Positions 33,623-42,894 of a DNA stretch of 64,000 nucleotides are shown piece by piece (positions within the stretch are counted from its first letter, which is position 1; each line of letters opens with the position of its first letter). A model generated the notes under the pieces. It was not told the origin of the DNA, ran no database searches, and was given only the letters and a program-made list of their open reading frames with translations. The translations under genes were made by a program, and so were the position numbers. Origin of the DNA: CAVTWH01 sp963850915 (GTDB lineage Bacteria > Actinomycetota > Actinomycetes > Mycobacteriales > Micromonosporaceae). Where the stretch lies: positions 111,096-175,095 of the forward strand of contig CAWKND010000013.1 of NCBI GenBank assembly GCA_963850915.1, written 5' to 3'.

Positions 33623-34555
33623 ATGAGTACCCACGTGATCGTCGGAGCCGGCCCGATCGGCACCGCCACCGCGCAGATCCTGGCCGAGCGGGGCGACACC
33701 GTCCGGCTGGTGACCCGGCGCGGCACCGGCCCCGAACACCCCGCCATCGAGCGGATCGCCGCCGACGCTACCGACGCCGACCGGCTGGCCACGCTCGCCG
33801 AGGGCGCGGCCGCGCTGTACAACTGCGCCAACCCGCAGTACCACCGGTGGCTCACCGACTGGCCGCCGCTGGCCGCTGCCCTGCTGACCGCCGCCGAGCG
33901 CAGCGGCGCGACGCTCACCGTGATGGGCAACCTCTACGGGTACGGCCCCGTCGACGCCACGATCACGCCAGCGACTCCGCTCGCCGCCACCCACCCCAAG
34001 TTGAAGCTGCGCGCCGACATGTGGCGCGACGCGCTCGCCGCACAGCAGGCCGGCAAGATCCACGTGACCGAGGCGCGGGCGAGCGACTACATCGAGGCCA
34101 ACGGCATGCTCTCGTACGGCCTGGGCAAGCAGCTCCTCGCCGGCAGCCGGGGCATGGCACCCATCCCGACAGACGTACCGCACAGCTGGACCTCGATCAA
34201 TGACGCCGCCCGTACCCTGGTGACGATCGCGACTGACGAGCGGGCCTGGGGGGAGGCGTGGCTGGTACCCACGAACCCGGCCTGCACGCTGCGTGAGCTG
34301 GCCACCCGGTTCTCGGCGGTCAACGGTGCGCCGGCGGCCAAGGTGTCGGCCATCCCGTACCCCGTGCTCTGGGTCTCCGGTCTCTTCTCGCCGATGATCC
34401 GCGAGCTGCGGACCACGCGGTACCAGTTCACCCACCCGTTCGTGATCGACGCCAGCGAGACCACGGCCGCCTTCGGCATCGAGCCGCGCCCGTTCGACGA
34501 CTGCCTCCGCGACGCCGCCGCCAACGTTCGCGCCGCAGCCGCCCAGCCGGCCTGA
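33623..34555 (+). CDS. NAD(P)-dependent epimerase/dehydratase-like protein
   Basis: A 310-residue Rossmann protein. The nucleotide-binding motif is HVIVGAGPIGTATAQILAERG, followed by LVTRRGTGPEHP, CANPQYHRW and NLYGYGPVD. The usual YxxxK is not obvious, so it may be an atypical SDR. ATG 33623 is preceded by GGAGG. It is divergently transcribed from and probably repressed by the adjacent TetR protein. Substrate unknown. Confidence 0.85.
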   Translation: MSTHVIVGAGPIGTATAQILAERGDTVRLVTRRGTGPEHPAIERIAADATDADRLATLAEGAAALYNCANPQYHRWLTDWPPLAAALLTAAERSGATLTVMGNLYGYGPVDATITPATPLAATHPKLKLRADMWRDALAAQQAGKIHVTEARASDYIEANGMLSYGLGKQLLAGSRGMAPIPTDVPHSWTSINDAARTLVTIATDERAWGEAWLVPTNPACTLRELATRFSAVNGAPAAKVSAIPYPVLWVSGLFSPMIRELRTTRYQFTHPFVIDASETTAAFGIEPRPFDDCLRDAAANVRAAAAQPA

Positions 34556-34954
34556 CCACACCGTCACGACCGCCGACGCCCGGCGGACCCAGGAAGCCGA
34601 ATGAGTAACCGTTGCTCAGGCCGGCCACCCCTCCCCCGGGGTCTCCTGGAGTCCGGCGGGCGCGGTGCCCGTCAACGACGGGAGGGGTGACCGTCATGTC
34701 CGCCACGCCACGCACCGGACGGGCTGTCGTACTGGGCGCCAGCGGAGCGCGTTTCGCAACTCGCGGGGTAGGCGAGCGGCGGCAGGCCGCCGGCCTGTGG
34801 AGGTTCGGGAGCCGGTGGGCTGCTGGAAAGCCCCAAACTGTCTGATCACGGACGCTGTGCAGCGCGACGGTGGATAGCACTCATACCCTGCCGGCGAGTT
34901 CTCGACGTCGGCCCGGATCCGGCGTGGATTCGTCGTCCGAAGAGGGTGGTTGTC
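34556..34954. other. Gene-free stretch before the FG-GAP gene
   Basis: About 400 bp. The only coding trace is a short oxidoreductase-like fragment at 34696-34845. The rest should hold the promoter of the FG-GAP gene, but no clear -35/-10 was identified. Confidence 0.5.
34696..34845 (+). pseudogene. Possible remnant of an FAD-dependent oxidoreductase N-terminus
   Basis: A 49-codon frame with a strong ribosome binding site (GGGAGGGG, nine bases before ATG). It begins MSATPRTGRAVVLGASGARF, which resembles the N-terminus of FAD-dependent monooxygenases (AVVLGASMAGLLAARVL), then degenerates. It is either a decayed gene start or a chance short frame. Confidence 0.3.
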
Positions 34955-36508
34955 ATGCGCGCTCGTCAACTCGTCGCACTAGCCGCGGCGGCGGTCCTCG
35001 CCGGTACCGGCATCGCGGTGTCCACCGGCATCGCTCCGGCCGCGGCGTCCTCGTGCGCCGGTACCGCACCGTCGGACTTCAACGGCGACGGCATCTCCGA
35101 CGCCGCGATCGGTCAGCCGGATCCGTTCAACTCGCATGCCGGCTTCGTCCACATCATCTACGGCACGCGCTCGGGCCTGACGGCGAACGCGCACGGCACG
35201 GCGCTGGACGACCAACTCCTGTCGGCGGCCGGTGCCTCGTTCACTTTCGGCGGAGCGCTGACGGCCGGTGACTTCAACGGCGACGGCTGTACCGACCTGG
35301 CCGTTGGCGACGTGACCGTGAAGGTTGGCAGCGCGGTGCAGGCCGGTACCGTGCACGTCTTCTACGGGTCGACGTTCGGGCTGACCGATACCGGGCAGTC
35401 GCTGACCTCGGCAGTCGCCGGCGTCACACCACAGACATACCAGTACTTCGGGGAGACGCTGACGACCGGCGACTTCAACGGCGACGGCGTCGCGGATCTG
35501 GTTGTCGGCGACCCGTACGCCGGCGGGGGCTCGATCTACGTGTTCCCCGGCAGCCGGACGGCCCCGCTCTCCACCGCGGCGCGGTACCGCCAGGGCGACG
35601 GCACGGTGCCCGGCGACGACGAAAACGGTGACAATTTCGGCGGAGCGCTGGCCACCGGCGACTTCAACGGTGACGGGCTGAGCGACCTCGCCGTCGGCGA
35701 CTGGTTCGAGGACAACGGCGCCGGCGCGGTGATGGTGCTACGCGGCAGCAGCGTCGGCCCGCTGCTGACCCCGACCGGTCGGCAGGTCTGGACCCAGGGC
35801 TCCAGCGGCATCATCGGCGAGAAGGAGGCGGGCGACTACTTCGGATCGGCGGTGGCGACCGGCGACTTCAACGGCGACGGTCACATCGATCTGGCCATCG
35901 GGGTTCCGTTCGAGGATGTCAACGGCGTCGGTCAGGCCGGCATGGTCAACGTCATCTACAGCGCCGGTACCGAGGGCCTGACCAGCGCCTGGAACCAGGG
36001 CATCTTCGCCAGCCAGACCGGCCTGGGCGGACTGTCGCAGGGTGCGCTGTTCGGCTACTCGCTGGCGGCTGGCGACTACAACGGCGATCACCGTACCGAC
36101 CTGGCTGTCGGCAACCCGGCCAAGACAGTCAAGGGCGCGGTCGGCGCCGGCGCGGTTTCGGTACTGCCCGGCTCAGTCGACGGCCTCAACACGGCCGGTG
36201 CGGTCACCTGGAGTCAGGGCACCTCGGGCGTGTACGGCACGCCGGAGTACTACGACGATTTCGGGGTGAGCCTGACGGCGCTGCGTACCACGTCCGCCAA
36301 CCGGGACGACCTGCTCATCGGCGTGGACCACGAGATCATCAACAACACCTGCCCGGACGGCGGCAACGGTGGTACCGGCCTCGCCGAGTTCCTGCCCAGT
36401 ACAACCGGCGGCCTGACCGCGACCGGATCGTCGGCGTGGAGCCTGTACACGGCCGGGATCAAGACCGACTCCTCACAACTGTGCGGCTTCGGCACGGCGC
36501 TGGCCTGA
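34955..36508 (+). CDS. Secreted FG-GAP (integrin-alpha-like propeller) protein
   Basis: A 517-residue exported protein. A signal peptide (MRARQLVALAAAAVLAGTGIAVSTG ... AAAS) precedes a beta-propeller of FG-GAP repeats: SDFNGDGISDAAIGQP, GDFNGDGCTDLAVGD, GDFNGDGVADLVVGD, GDFNGDGLSDLAVGD, GDFNGDGHIDLAIGV, GDYNGDHRTDLAVGN. Each has a Ca-binding DxNxDGxxD loop. A surface adhesion or ligand-binding role is inferred; no enzyme motif was seen. ATG 34955 follows GAGGGTGG. Confidence 0.88.
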   Translation: MRARQLVALAAAAVLAGTGIAVSTGIAPAAASSCAGTAPSDFNGDGISDAAIGQPDPFNSHAGFVHIIYGTRSGLTANAHGTALDDQLLSAAGASFTFGGALTAGDFNGDGCTDLAVGDVTVKVGSAVQAGTVHVFYGSTFGLTDTGQSLTSAVAGVTPQTYQYFGETLTTGDFNGDGVADLVVGDPYAGGGSIYVFPGSRTAPLSTAARYRQGDGTVPGDDENGDNFGGALATGDFNGDGLSDLAVGDWFEDNGAGAVMVLRGSSVGPLLTPTGRQVWTQGSSGIIGEKEAGDYFGSAVATGDFNGDGHIDLAIGVPFEDVNGVGQAGMVNVIYSAGTEGLTSAWNQGIFASQTGLGGLSQGALFGYSLAAGDYNGDHRTDLAVGNPAKTVKGAVGAGAVSVLPGSVDGLNTAGAVTWSQGTSGVYGTPEYYDDFGVSLTALRTTSANRDDLLIGVDHEIINNTCPDGGNGGTGLAEFLPSTTGGLTATGSSAWSLYTAGIKTDSSQLCGFGTALA

Positions 36509-36854
36509 GCGAGTTCCAGCAGCGTGCAATCTGGCCCTCGGTGCGGTGCGCGGTGCGGTGCGGTGCGGTGCGGTGCGGTGCTGCTGCTGGCGACGGCCGG
36601 TGGGGCGATACGGCGGCGCCACACCGGGGCCCACGGGTACCCCATGGATGACGTCTTTTGATCATCTACTGAAGGCCGTGAACGCGCTCAGATCCGGCGA
36701 GCTCGGCCGGGCCACCGACGCGGTCGAGCGGAGTCTACGAGCTGCTGGTCCACGAGGTCCGGGCCCGGACCGGACCGCGTCACGCCCTACTTCCGCGGTC
36801 CCAATTAAGCAGACAATCAGGACGACACGGAACCTGTCCGCGCAATGCGCGGTG
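36509..36854. other. Gene-free stretch with simple repeat
   Basis: About 350 bp between the FG-GAP gene and tRNA-Asn. It contains a CGGTG microsatellite and, around 36660-36790, short protein-like runs in two frames (DHLLKAVNALRSGELGRATDAV; VYELLVHEVRARTGP) that may be a decayed gene. No intact gene is supported. Confidence 0.45.
36551..36580. repeat. CGGTG microsatellite, six copies
   Basis: Six perfect head-to-tail CGGTG units about 40 bp after the stop of the FG-GAP gene, flanked by related GCGGTGC words and by CTG triplets. Confidence 0.9.
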
Positions 36855-36930
36855 TGGCTCCCCCATTTGGACTCGAACCAAAAACCTGCCGATTAACAGT
36901 CGGCTGCTCTGCCAATTGAGCTATGGGGGA
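36855..36930 (-). tRNA. tRNA-Asn (GUU)
   Basis: A 76-nt cloverleaf on the minus strand including an encoded CCA: acceptor TCCCCCA pairs with TGGGGGA, the D arm is AGCTCAATTGGCAGAGC, the anticodon loop CTGTTAA gives GUU, and the T arm is TTTGGTTCGAGTCCAAA. The discriminator is G. Confidence 0.95.
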
Positions 36931-37168
36931 ATGTCAGTGAGACGGCCAACTTTCCCGGGCGTACTGCCATGATCTCCCGGCCGGTGTGCCGCCGACGAGC
37001 TTACAGGATCAGGGACCGGCACGCGCCATCGGGTTTGAGACGGCGGCGGACGGGTACCAGTTACTTGTCAGACATGCCCGGATGACCGAATCCGCTCCAT
37101 CAGGCACGCTGCGGTGCACGATGGAGGGGCGCCGGTGATCGGGGTGTTCACGACGGAAGGAGCCCGCC

Positions 37169-37462
37169 ATGCGCGGAAAAGTGATGTTCCTGGGCGGTCT
37201 CGCCGCAGGCTTTGTCCTCGGCAGCCGTGCCGGACGACAGGCGTACGACCGGCTGGTACTCAACGCCAAGAAGGTGGCTGAGCAGCCGACCGTTCGTGAG
37301 GCGGCCGGTGTGGCGAAGGCCCAGGCAACGAAGCTCTACGAGCAGGGCAAGGACCTGGCCTCGGACAAGCTCGGCAGCACCAAGTTCGGTGAGCGCTTCA
37401 TGTCCGCCAATGGACACGACCCGCTGGCCGACGAGCCGAAGCTTCCGGCGAACAGCTTCTAG
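37169..37462 (+). CDS. YtxH-like small membrane-associated protein
   Basis: A 97-residue protein: an N-terminal Gly-rich hydrophobic helix with the motif GGLAAGFVLGSRAGRQAYDRL, then an amphipathic, Lys/Ala-rich helix (NAKKVAEQPTVREAAGVAKAQATKLYEQGKDLA). This matches the YtxH/general-stress-like family common in actinobacteria. Function undefined. The ATG follows GGAAGGAG. Confidence 0.85.
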   Translation: MRGKVMFLGGLAAGFVLGSRAGRQAYDRLVLNAKKVAEQPTVREAAGVAKAQATKLYEQGKDLASDKLGSTKFGERFMSANGHDPLADEPKLPANSF

Positions 37463-37505
37463 TCCTATTCGTCAGGTAGGAAGTCGTACCAGGCACGCAC
37501 GCAAA

Positions 37506-37538
37506 CGGCGGGCCATCCGGAATCCGGGTGGCCCGCCG
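37506..37538. terminator. Bidirectional terminator between YtxH-like and ABC exporter genes
   Basis: A 15-bp stem with one G:T wobble (left arm CGGCGGGCCATCCGG at 37506-37520, right arm 37524-37538) closes a three-base AAT loop between convergent genes. Confidence 0.78.
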
Positions 37539-37543
37539 CCGGT

Positions 37544-37579
37544 GTGCGCTGGGCTCTTTGCGTGCGCTGGGCTACTTGA
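37544..37579. repeat. Imperfect 18-bp duplication at the ABC permease stop codon
   Basis: GTGCGCTGGGCTCTTTGC (37544-37561) is followed directly by GTGCGCTGGGCTACTTGA (37562-37579), 15 of 18 identical. The second copy contains the permease stop (CTA on the plus strand). Confidence 0.7.
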
Positions 37580-38387
37580 GGAGCAGGAAACCCATCCGGC
37601 GGCCGGCGACGGTCAGCCCGACGGCGGCCATGATCGCCAGGTAGAGCACGTGGACGAGCAGCGACGGGTGCAGCGAGCCGGTGGTCAGGCCGCGGATCAG
37701 CTCCACCGCGTGGTAGAGCGGGGTGGCCTCGACCACCCAGCGCATGGCCGGCGGGTAGGAGGAGACGGGCGCGAAGGTACCGGAGAACAGGAACAGCGCG
37801 AACTGCACGGTGGCGACGATGTCGAAGTCCTGCCAGCCGCGCATGAAGGTACTCAGCGCCATGCCCAGACCGCCGAAGGCGAAGCCGACCAGCAGCGCCG
37901 CCGGGAAGGTGGCCGCCGCCCAGCCCCACGTGGTCAGGTGCAGGAACACCATGATCACCAGGAAGGTCGCGGAGTAGAGCGCGCCCCGGGTCATCGCCCA
38001 CAGCAGCTCACCCAGCGCGATCTCCATGGGGCGTACGGGGGTGGCGAGTACCCCGTCGTAGAGCTTCATCCACTTCATCTTCCCGAAGAAGTTGAAGGTG
38101 GTCTCGGACAGCGCACCGGCCATCGCCGAGGAGGCGAGCATCGACGGCGCCACGAAGGCCGCATAGTCGACCATGCGGCCGTCGGGCAGCGGCAACTTGC
38201 CGACCAGGGAGCCGACGCCCACGCCGATGGAGAGCAGGTAGAGCAGCGGCTCGAAGAAGCCGGAGACGACCACCAGCCAGTACCCGGAGGGCAGGGCGGC
38301 GACGTTGCGACGGGTGACCGCGCCGGAGCGCTTCACCGAGGCGTCGAGGCGTCCGTAGACACCGGGCGCGAAGGATGCGACGACCAC
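37572..38387 (-). CDS. ABC-2 type exporter permease (second subunit)
   Basis: A 271-residue ABC-2 permease with about six membrane helices. The conserved regions MWKLYDGVLATPVRP-like (MKLYDGVLATPVRPMEIALGELLWAMTRG) and the final ATPLYHAVELIRGL are typical of daunorubicin/NodJ-type exporters. GTG 38387 follows AGGGAGGAG. It lies 11 bp after the first permease; the three genes form one operon. Substrate unknown. Confidence 0.9.
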   Translation of the reverse strand: MVVASFAPGVYGRLDASVKRSGAVTRRNVAALPSGYWLVVVSGFFEPLLYLLSIGVGVGSLVGKLPLPDGRMVDYAAFVAPSMLASSAMAGALSETTFNFFGKMKWMKLYDGVLATPVRPMEIALGELLWAMTRGALYSATFLVIMVFLHLTTWGWAAATFPAALLVGFAFGGLGMALSTFMRGWQDFDIVATVQFALFLFSGTFAPVSSYPPAMRWVVEATPLYHAVELIRGLTTGSLHPSLLVHVLYLAIMAAVGLTVAGRRMGFLLLK

Positions 38388-38398
38388 TGGACTCCTCC

Positions 38399-39208
38399 CT
38401 AGAGCACGAGCTTGCGGCGGTACATGCGGACGGCGATCAGGAACCCGGTGGCGGCCCAGGCGAACAGGTAGGCCAGGTGGCCGGCGATGGCCAGCCAGGA
38501 GAGCTGGAACGCCGGTAGCGTGGCCGCCCGGCAGACCTGCACGCCGTGCCAGAGCGGGGAGAGGTAGGCCAGCCAGCGCACGCCGACCGGCAACCTGTCG
38601 ATCGGGTAGAAGACGCCCGCGAACAGCGTCATCGGGATCACCAGGAAGCGCTGGATCAGGGCGAAGAAGCCGTCGTTGTCGATGCTGGCGGCGTACGCCA
38701 TGATCGGTACCGCCATCGACAGCCCGATCAGTACGCAGACGAACGGTACGGCCACCGCCCACAGCGAGTGCACGCCACCGAAGATCGCGGTGATCGCCAG
38801 GAAGACGGTCGACGTGGTGATCAACCGGAAGCTCAGGAACATCAGGTCGCCGGCCAGGATGTCGCCGACCCGCAGTGGGGTGGCGACCATCGCGTGGTAG
38901 GTCCGGATCCACTGGAACCGGCTCAGCAGCTGGTAGGTCGACTCGCCGAAGCCCAGCTGCAGGGCGTTGGAGGCGAGCATCCCCGGCACGATGAAGTCGA
39001 GGTAGCTGACCTGGCCGAGCTTGCCGCCGGCATCGACGAAGTGCCCGACGCTGACGCCGAAGCCGAGTACGAACAGCACGGGCAGGACGAACGAGGAGAG
39101 TACCGAGCCGCGCCAGGTGCGCTTGTAACCCACCAGGTCGAACTCGAAGACAGACAGTGCCGGGGTCAGCCCGGTGGGCGCCCGCAGGCCGGTGCTCGTG
39201 ACCGCCAT
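38399..39208 (-). CDS. ABC-2 type exporter permease (first subunit)
   Basis: A 269-residue permease with six helices and the ABC-2 signature (WIRTYHAMVATPLRVGDILAGDLMFLSFR; YLSPLWHGVQVCRA). It is a paralogue of the downstream permease, so a heterodimeric channel is likely. Its ATG overlaps the ATPase stop by one base (TGATG), indicating translational coupling. Confidence 0.92.
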   Translation of the reverse strand: MAVTSTGLRAPTGLTPALSVFEFDLVGYKRTWRGSVLSSFVLPVLFVLGFGVSVGHFVDAGGKLGQVSYLDFIVPGMLASNALQLGFGESTYQLLSRFQWIRTYHAMVATPLRVGDILAGDLMFLSFRLITTSTVFLAITAIFGGVHSLWAVAVPFVCVLIGLSMAVPIMAYAASIDNDGFFALIQRFLVIPMTLFAGVFYPIDRLPVGVRWLAYLSPLWHGVQVCRAATLPAFQLSWLAIAGHLAYLFAWAATGFLIAVRMYRRKLVL

Positions 39209-40209
39209 CAGTCGACCAGCGTCCGGCCGGTGAGGTGCAGGAACACGTCCTCCAGGGTGCTGCGGCGGACCAGCACGCTGGACGGGCGCAGCCCCGAGCC
39301 GTGGATCGCGTCGGCGGCGTCGTCGCCGTCGTGGGCGTAGAGCAGGATCCGGTCGGGCAGTACCTCGACCCGCTCGCCGAACTGCTCCACCTTGCCGGCG
39401 TGCTGGTCCAGCGGCTCGAGCCCGAAGCGCAGCTCGACCACCTCACGGGTGGAGTACTGCTCGATCAGCGCCCGTGGCGAGCCCTCGGCGACGATCTTCC
39501 CGGCGTCCATCACCACCAGCCGGTCGCAGAGCTGCTCGGCCTCGTCCATGTAGTGCGTGGTGAGTACGAGCGTCACGCCCTGCTGCTTGAGCCGGAACAG
39601 CCGCTCCCACACCAGGTGCCGGGCCTGCGGGTCGAGCCCGGTGGTCGGCTCGTCGAGCAGCACGATCTCCGGCTCGTTGACCAGCGCCCGGGCGATGGTC
39701 AACCGGCGCTTCATGCCGCCGGAGAGCGGCTCGACCTTGCTGTCCGCCCGGTCGGTGAGCTGCACGAACTCCAGCAGCTCGTCGGCCCGCTGCTTGGCGA
39801 CCCGGCGCGGGATGCCGAAGTAGCGGGCGTAGGTGACCAGGTTTTCCTTGACGGTCAGCTCCGGGTCGAGCGAGTCCTGCTGCGGGCAGACGCCCAGCCG
39901 GGCTCGGATCGAGGTGCCGTCGCGGTGCGGGTCCATGCCCAGGATGCGCAGCGTGCCGCTGGTGGGCTGGGAGACGCAGCCGATCATCCGCATGGTGGAG
40001 GACTTGCCGGCGCCGTTGGGGCCGAGGAAGCCGAACGCCTCCCCCGCGGGGACGTCGACGTCGATGCCGGCCACGGCGGTGAAGTCACCGAAGCGTTTGA
40101 CGAGAGCCTGGGCGTGGATCAGCGCGCCGGGGTCACCGGAGCCGCTGCCGACCCGTTGCGCACCGATCGATACGCTGGCTGAGCTGGGGGTTGAGGTGTC
40201 GGAAGGCAC
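39208..40209 (-). CDS. ABC exporter ATP-binding protein (DrrA/NodI type)
   Basis: A 333-residue ATPase. Walker A is GPNGAGKSS, the Q-loop is VCPQQDSLD, the signature is LSGGMKRRL, Walker B is EIVLLDEPTTGLD, and the switch His is in TTHYMDEAE. A C-terminal DrrA/NodI-like extension follows. It energises export by the two permeases. GTG 40209 (VPSDTSTPSS) is taken as the start; no clear ribosome binding site, so the transcript may be leaderless. The first about 35 residues are low-complexity. Confidence 0.92.
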   Translation of the reverse strand: MPSDTSTPSSASVSIGAQRVGSGSGDPGALIHAQALVKRFGDFTAVAGIDVDVPAGEAFGFLGPNGAGKSSTMRMIGCVSQPTSGTLRILGMDPHRDGTSIRARLGVCPQQDSLDPELTVKENLVTYARYFGIPRRVAKQRADELLEFVQLTDRADSKVEPLSGGMKRRLTIARALVNEPEIVLLDEPTTGLDPQARHLVWERLFRLKQQGVTLVLTTHYMDEAEQLCDRLVVMDAGKIVAEGSPRALIEQYSTREVVELRFGLEPLDQHAGKVEQFGERVEVLPDRILLYAHDGDDAADAIHGSGLRPSSVLVRRSTLEDVFLHLTGRTLVD

Positions 40210-40251
40210 GGGCCAGACCCTAGTCCGGGGGTACGACAAGCGCACACCCGA

Positions 40252-40803
40252 TTACTCCTGCAACTCCACGGACGCGGCCTCTACCAGCTCTTTCGTGACT
40301 TCGCGGACGACTGGATCATCGACGTCCGCGCCGCCCTCCAGCCGTACCGTCCAGTGCAGCCCGTTCACTCCGGGCCACCGGCGGGCCACCACCCGGGCGG
40401 AGCCCCGGCCGGGCAGCGGGTGCTCGGCGGTGTACGCGACCGACTTGGTGACCCGGGAGCGCACCTGCACCGGGATGTCACCGGGCTCGGGCAGCGCGTG
40501 TACCAGCTGGGGCCGGTCCGCGGTCACCTGGTAACCGTCCAGCTCGGCGACGACCTCGCTGGGTACGATCACCAGCTCCCGCCCCGACCAGCTGGCCTTG
40601 TGGATCTCGTGCCAACCCAGCCGGCCGCCCTTCCCGGCCCCTTGTGTCGAGGCCGAGGACGAAGGCAGCCAGAGCCCACGGTTCGTGGCGACCACAACTT
40701 CGTCCCGAGCGGTACGAGCCCAGGCGAGTACCCGCTCCTCCGGCTCCAGCGGCGGGCGCTGGGCAGCGGGCAGCTTGGGCTTGCGCCAGAAAAGCAGACT
40801 CAT
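40252..40803 (-). CDS. Conserved actinobacterial hypothetical protein
   Basis: A 183-residue soluble protein (MSLLFWRKPKLPAAQRPPLEPEERVLAWARTARDEVVVATNRGLWLP ... GLHWTVRLEGGADVDDPVVREVTKELVEAASVELQ). The pattern resembles proteins with a PH-like fold that often follow dnaG in actinomycetes, but no function is known. Its ATG overlaps the dnaG stop by 4 bp, so they are co-transcribed. Confidence 0.8.
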   Translation of the reverse strand: MSLLFWRKPKLPAAQRPPLEPEERVLAWARTARDEVVVATNRGLWLPSSSASTQGAGKGGRLGWHEIHKASWSGRELVIVPSEVVAELDGYQVTADRPQLVHALPEPGDIPVQVRSRVTKSVAYTAEHPLPGRGSARVVARRWPGVNGLHWTVRLEGGADVDDPVVREVTKELVEAASVELQE

Positions 40804-42654
40804 AAGGCCCCCGCCGCCTTGTCCCGCAGGCCGCGCGCCTGCGCCTCCAACGAGACCAGCTCACCGAAGAGGCGCAGGTGCTCGTCCACGTTCTGTACCG
40901 GGTTGAGCCGCTGCAGCCTGGACTTCAGCTCGCGTACCCGGGTGTTGACCTTGGGCAGCTGCAGCCGGGCCAGCGTCAACTCGACGTAGTGCGGGTCGGG
41001 CTCGCCCGCCAGCAGCAGCGGATCCACCGCCAACTCGCCGACCAGCGCCTTGCCCATCAGGTCGGCACAGGCCTCGCGTACCTTCTCGATCCACACCACC
41101 CCGGAGACGGCGGAGACCACTCCCCCGGCCTCGGCGATCGCCTCACGAACCGTGGCGTGTACCGGATTCAGGTATGCCTCGGCGGAGATCGAGTCGAAGA
41201 GCGGACCGGCGAGTACCGGCGACTGCAGGGCGAGTTTCAGCGCCTCCCGCTCGACCAGGGCACCGGGCGCGTCGACCGCCACCTCCACCCGTGGCGCGGG
41301 CGCCTGGCTGGGGGTACCGAGGCGGGCGGCGGCGCTGGCCACGGCCCGGTTCACCGGCTCCAGATCCATCCCGAGCTGGCCGGCCAGGCGCTGCGCGTAG
41401 GCCGGCCGCATCGCCCGGTCCTTGATCTTGGCGACCAGTGGCGCCGCCGCACGCAGCGCCGCCACCTGCCCCTCCACGGTGTCCAGATCGTGCTTGGCCA
41501 GTACCGAGCGGAGGGCGAAGGCGATCAGCGGCTCGCGCCGGGCCACCAGATCGCGCACCGCGGCATCGCCCTTGCCCAGCCGCAGCTCGCACGGGTCCAT
41601 GCCGTCGGGGCCGACCGCGATGAAGGTCTGCGCGACGAAGCGCTGGTCGTCCTCGAACGCGCGCAGCGCGGCCTTCTGCCCGGCGGCGTCGCCGTCGAAG
41701 GTGAAGATGATCTCGCCGGCCAGCGTGTCGGTATCCATCAAGCAGCCGGCGCAGGACGCCGATGTGATCGCCACCGAAGGCGGTGCCACAGGTCGCGACG
41801 GCCGTGGGTACGCCGGCCAGATGGCAGGCCATCACATCCGTGTAGCCCTCGACCACCACCGCCCGGCCCTGCTTGGCGATCTCCCGCTTGGCGTGCTCGA
41901 TGCCGTACAGCACATGGGATTTCTTGTAGAGCGGGGTCTCCGGCGTGTTGAGGTATTTCGGGCCGTCGTCGTCGTCGAAGAGCTTGCGGGCGCCGAAGCC
42001 GATCACGTCGCCGGTGATGTCCCGGATCGGCCACAGCAACCGACGCCGGAACCGGTCGATCAGCGAACCGGAGCGCGCCTCCCGGGCCAGCCCCGCGGTG
42101 ATCAGCTCGGGGGCGCTGTACCCCTTCTGCCGCAGGTGTTTGATCAGCAGGTCCCACTCGGCCGGGGCGAAGCCGCACTGGTAGGTCTGTGCCGCGTCCC
42201 GGTCGAAACCGCGCTGCGCCAGGAACTCCCGGGCCGCCCGGGCGCCCGGTGAGGCCAGCTGGCCGGCGTAGAACTCGGCGGCATCCCGGTGCGCGGCGAC
42301 CAGCCGCTGCTTCTGGCCCTGCTGCTGGCGTACCGGCGCCGGGCCGGCCTCCTCGTAGCGCAGCTGGATGCCGGCCTTCTCGGCCAGCCGCTCCACCGAC
42401 TCGACGAAGGTCAGATGGTCGGTCTCCATGACGAACCGGATCGCATCGCCACCACTGCCACACCCGTGGCAGTAGTAGACGTTGCGGTCCACGGCCACCG
42501 TGAACGACGGCGTCTTCTCGTCGTGGAAAGGGCACAACCCTTTGAGGGTACGGCCACCGGCGTTACGGAGCGTGACCTGCTCGGAGACGATGTCCACGAT
42601 CGAGGTGCGCTCGCGTACCAGTGCGATGTCCTCGTCCCGGATCCGCCCCGCCAC
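40800..42654 (-). pseudogene. dnaG: DNA primase, disrupted by a one-base frameshift
   Basis: The N-terminal part is intact: zinc finger CPFHDEKTPSFTVAVDRN..YYCHGC (about residues 40-65), primase catalytic core, and Toprim Glu in VVVEGYTDV. After CGTAFGGDHIGVLRRLL the frame shifts. The rest (MDTDTLAGEIIFTFDGDAAGQKAAL, then the helicase-binding C-terminus) is in the next frame, from 41738 to 40800. One extra A on the plus strand in 41739-41742 (CAAG where CAG gives Leu-Leu-Met-Asp) explains this. Primase makes RNA primers and is essential, so a base error in the sequence is likelier than real loss. As read, the two pieces are 41143-42654 and 40800-41738. Confidence 0.88.
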
Positions 42655-42894
42655 TGCCCCGCCAACCTCCCGCCCGACTCCGCCTGCGGCCGTTCCGATG
42701 GCCTGCCGGCGGCTCTCACGATACGTCAGCGCCGGGCGCGCCGGCCGCGGGCCGCCGGCGTGCGGGTGCGCCGGCCGGCGGATCTAACGGATCGCCGGCA
42801 TTGCGCCGCCTGCGCCGCGCGCCGGATATTCGCATGCAGCATTCCGGCGTCCCGGCGCGTGCCAGATGTGAGCCGATCCACGTGGGGAGCCCTG

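Noticed and set aside
41700..41780. Programmed frameshifting in dnaG
   Set aside because: CUUG lacks a following stop, a Shine-Dalgarno-like stimulator or an obvious pseudoknot, and recoding is not known for this gene; base error is simpler.
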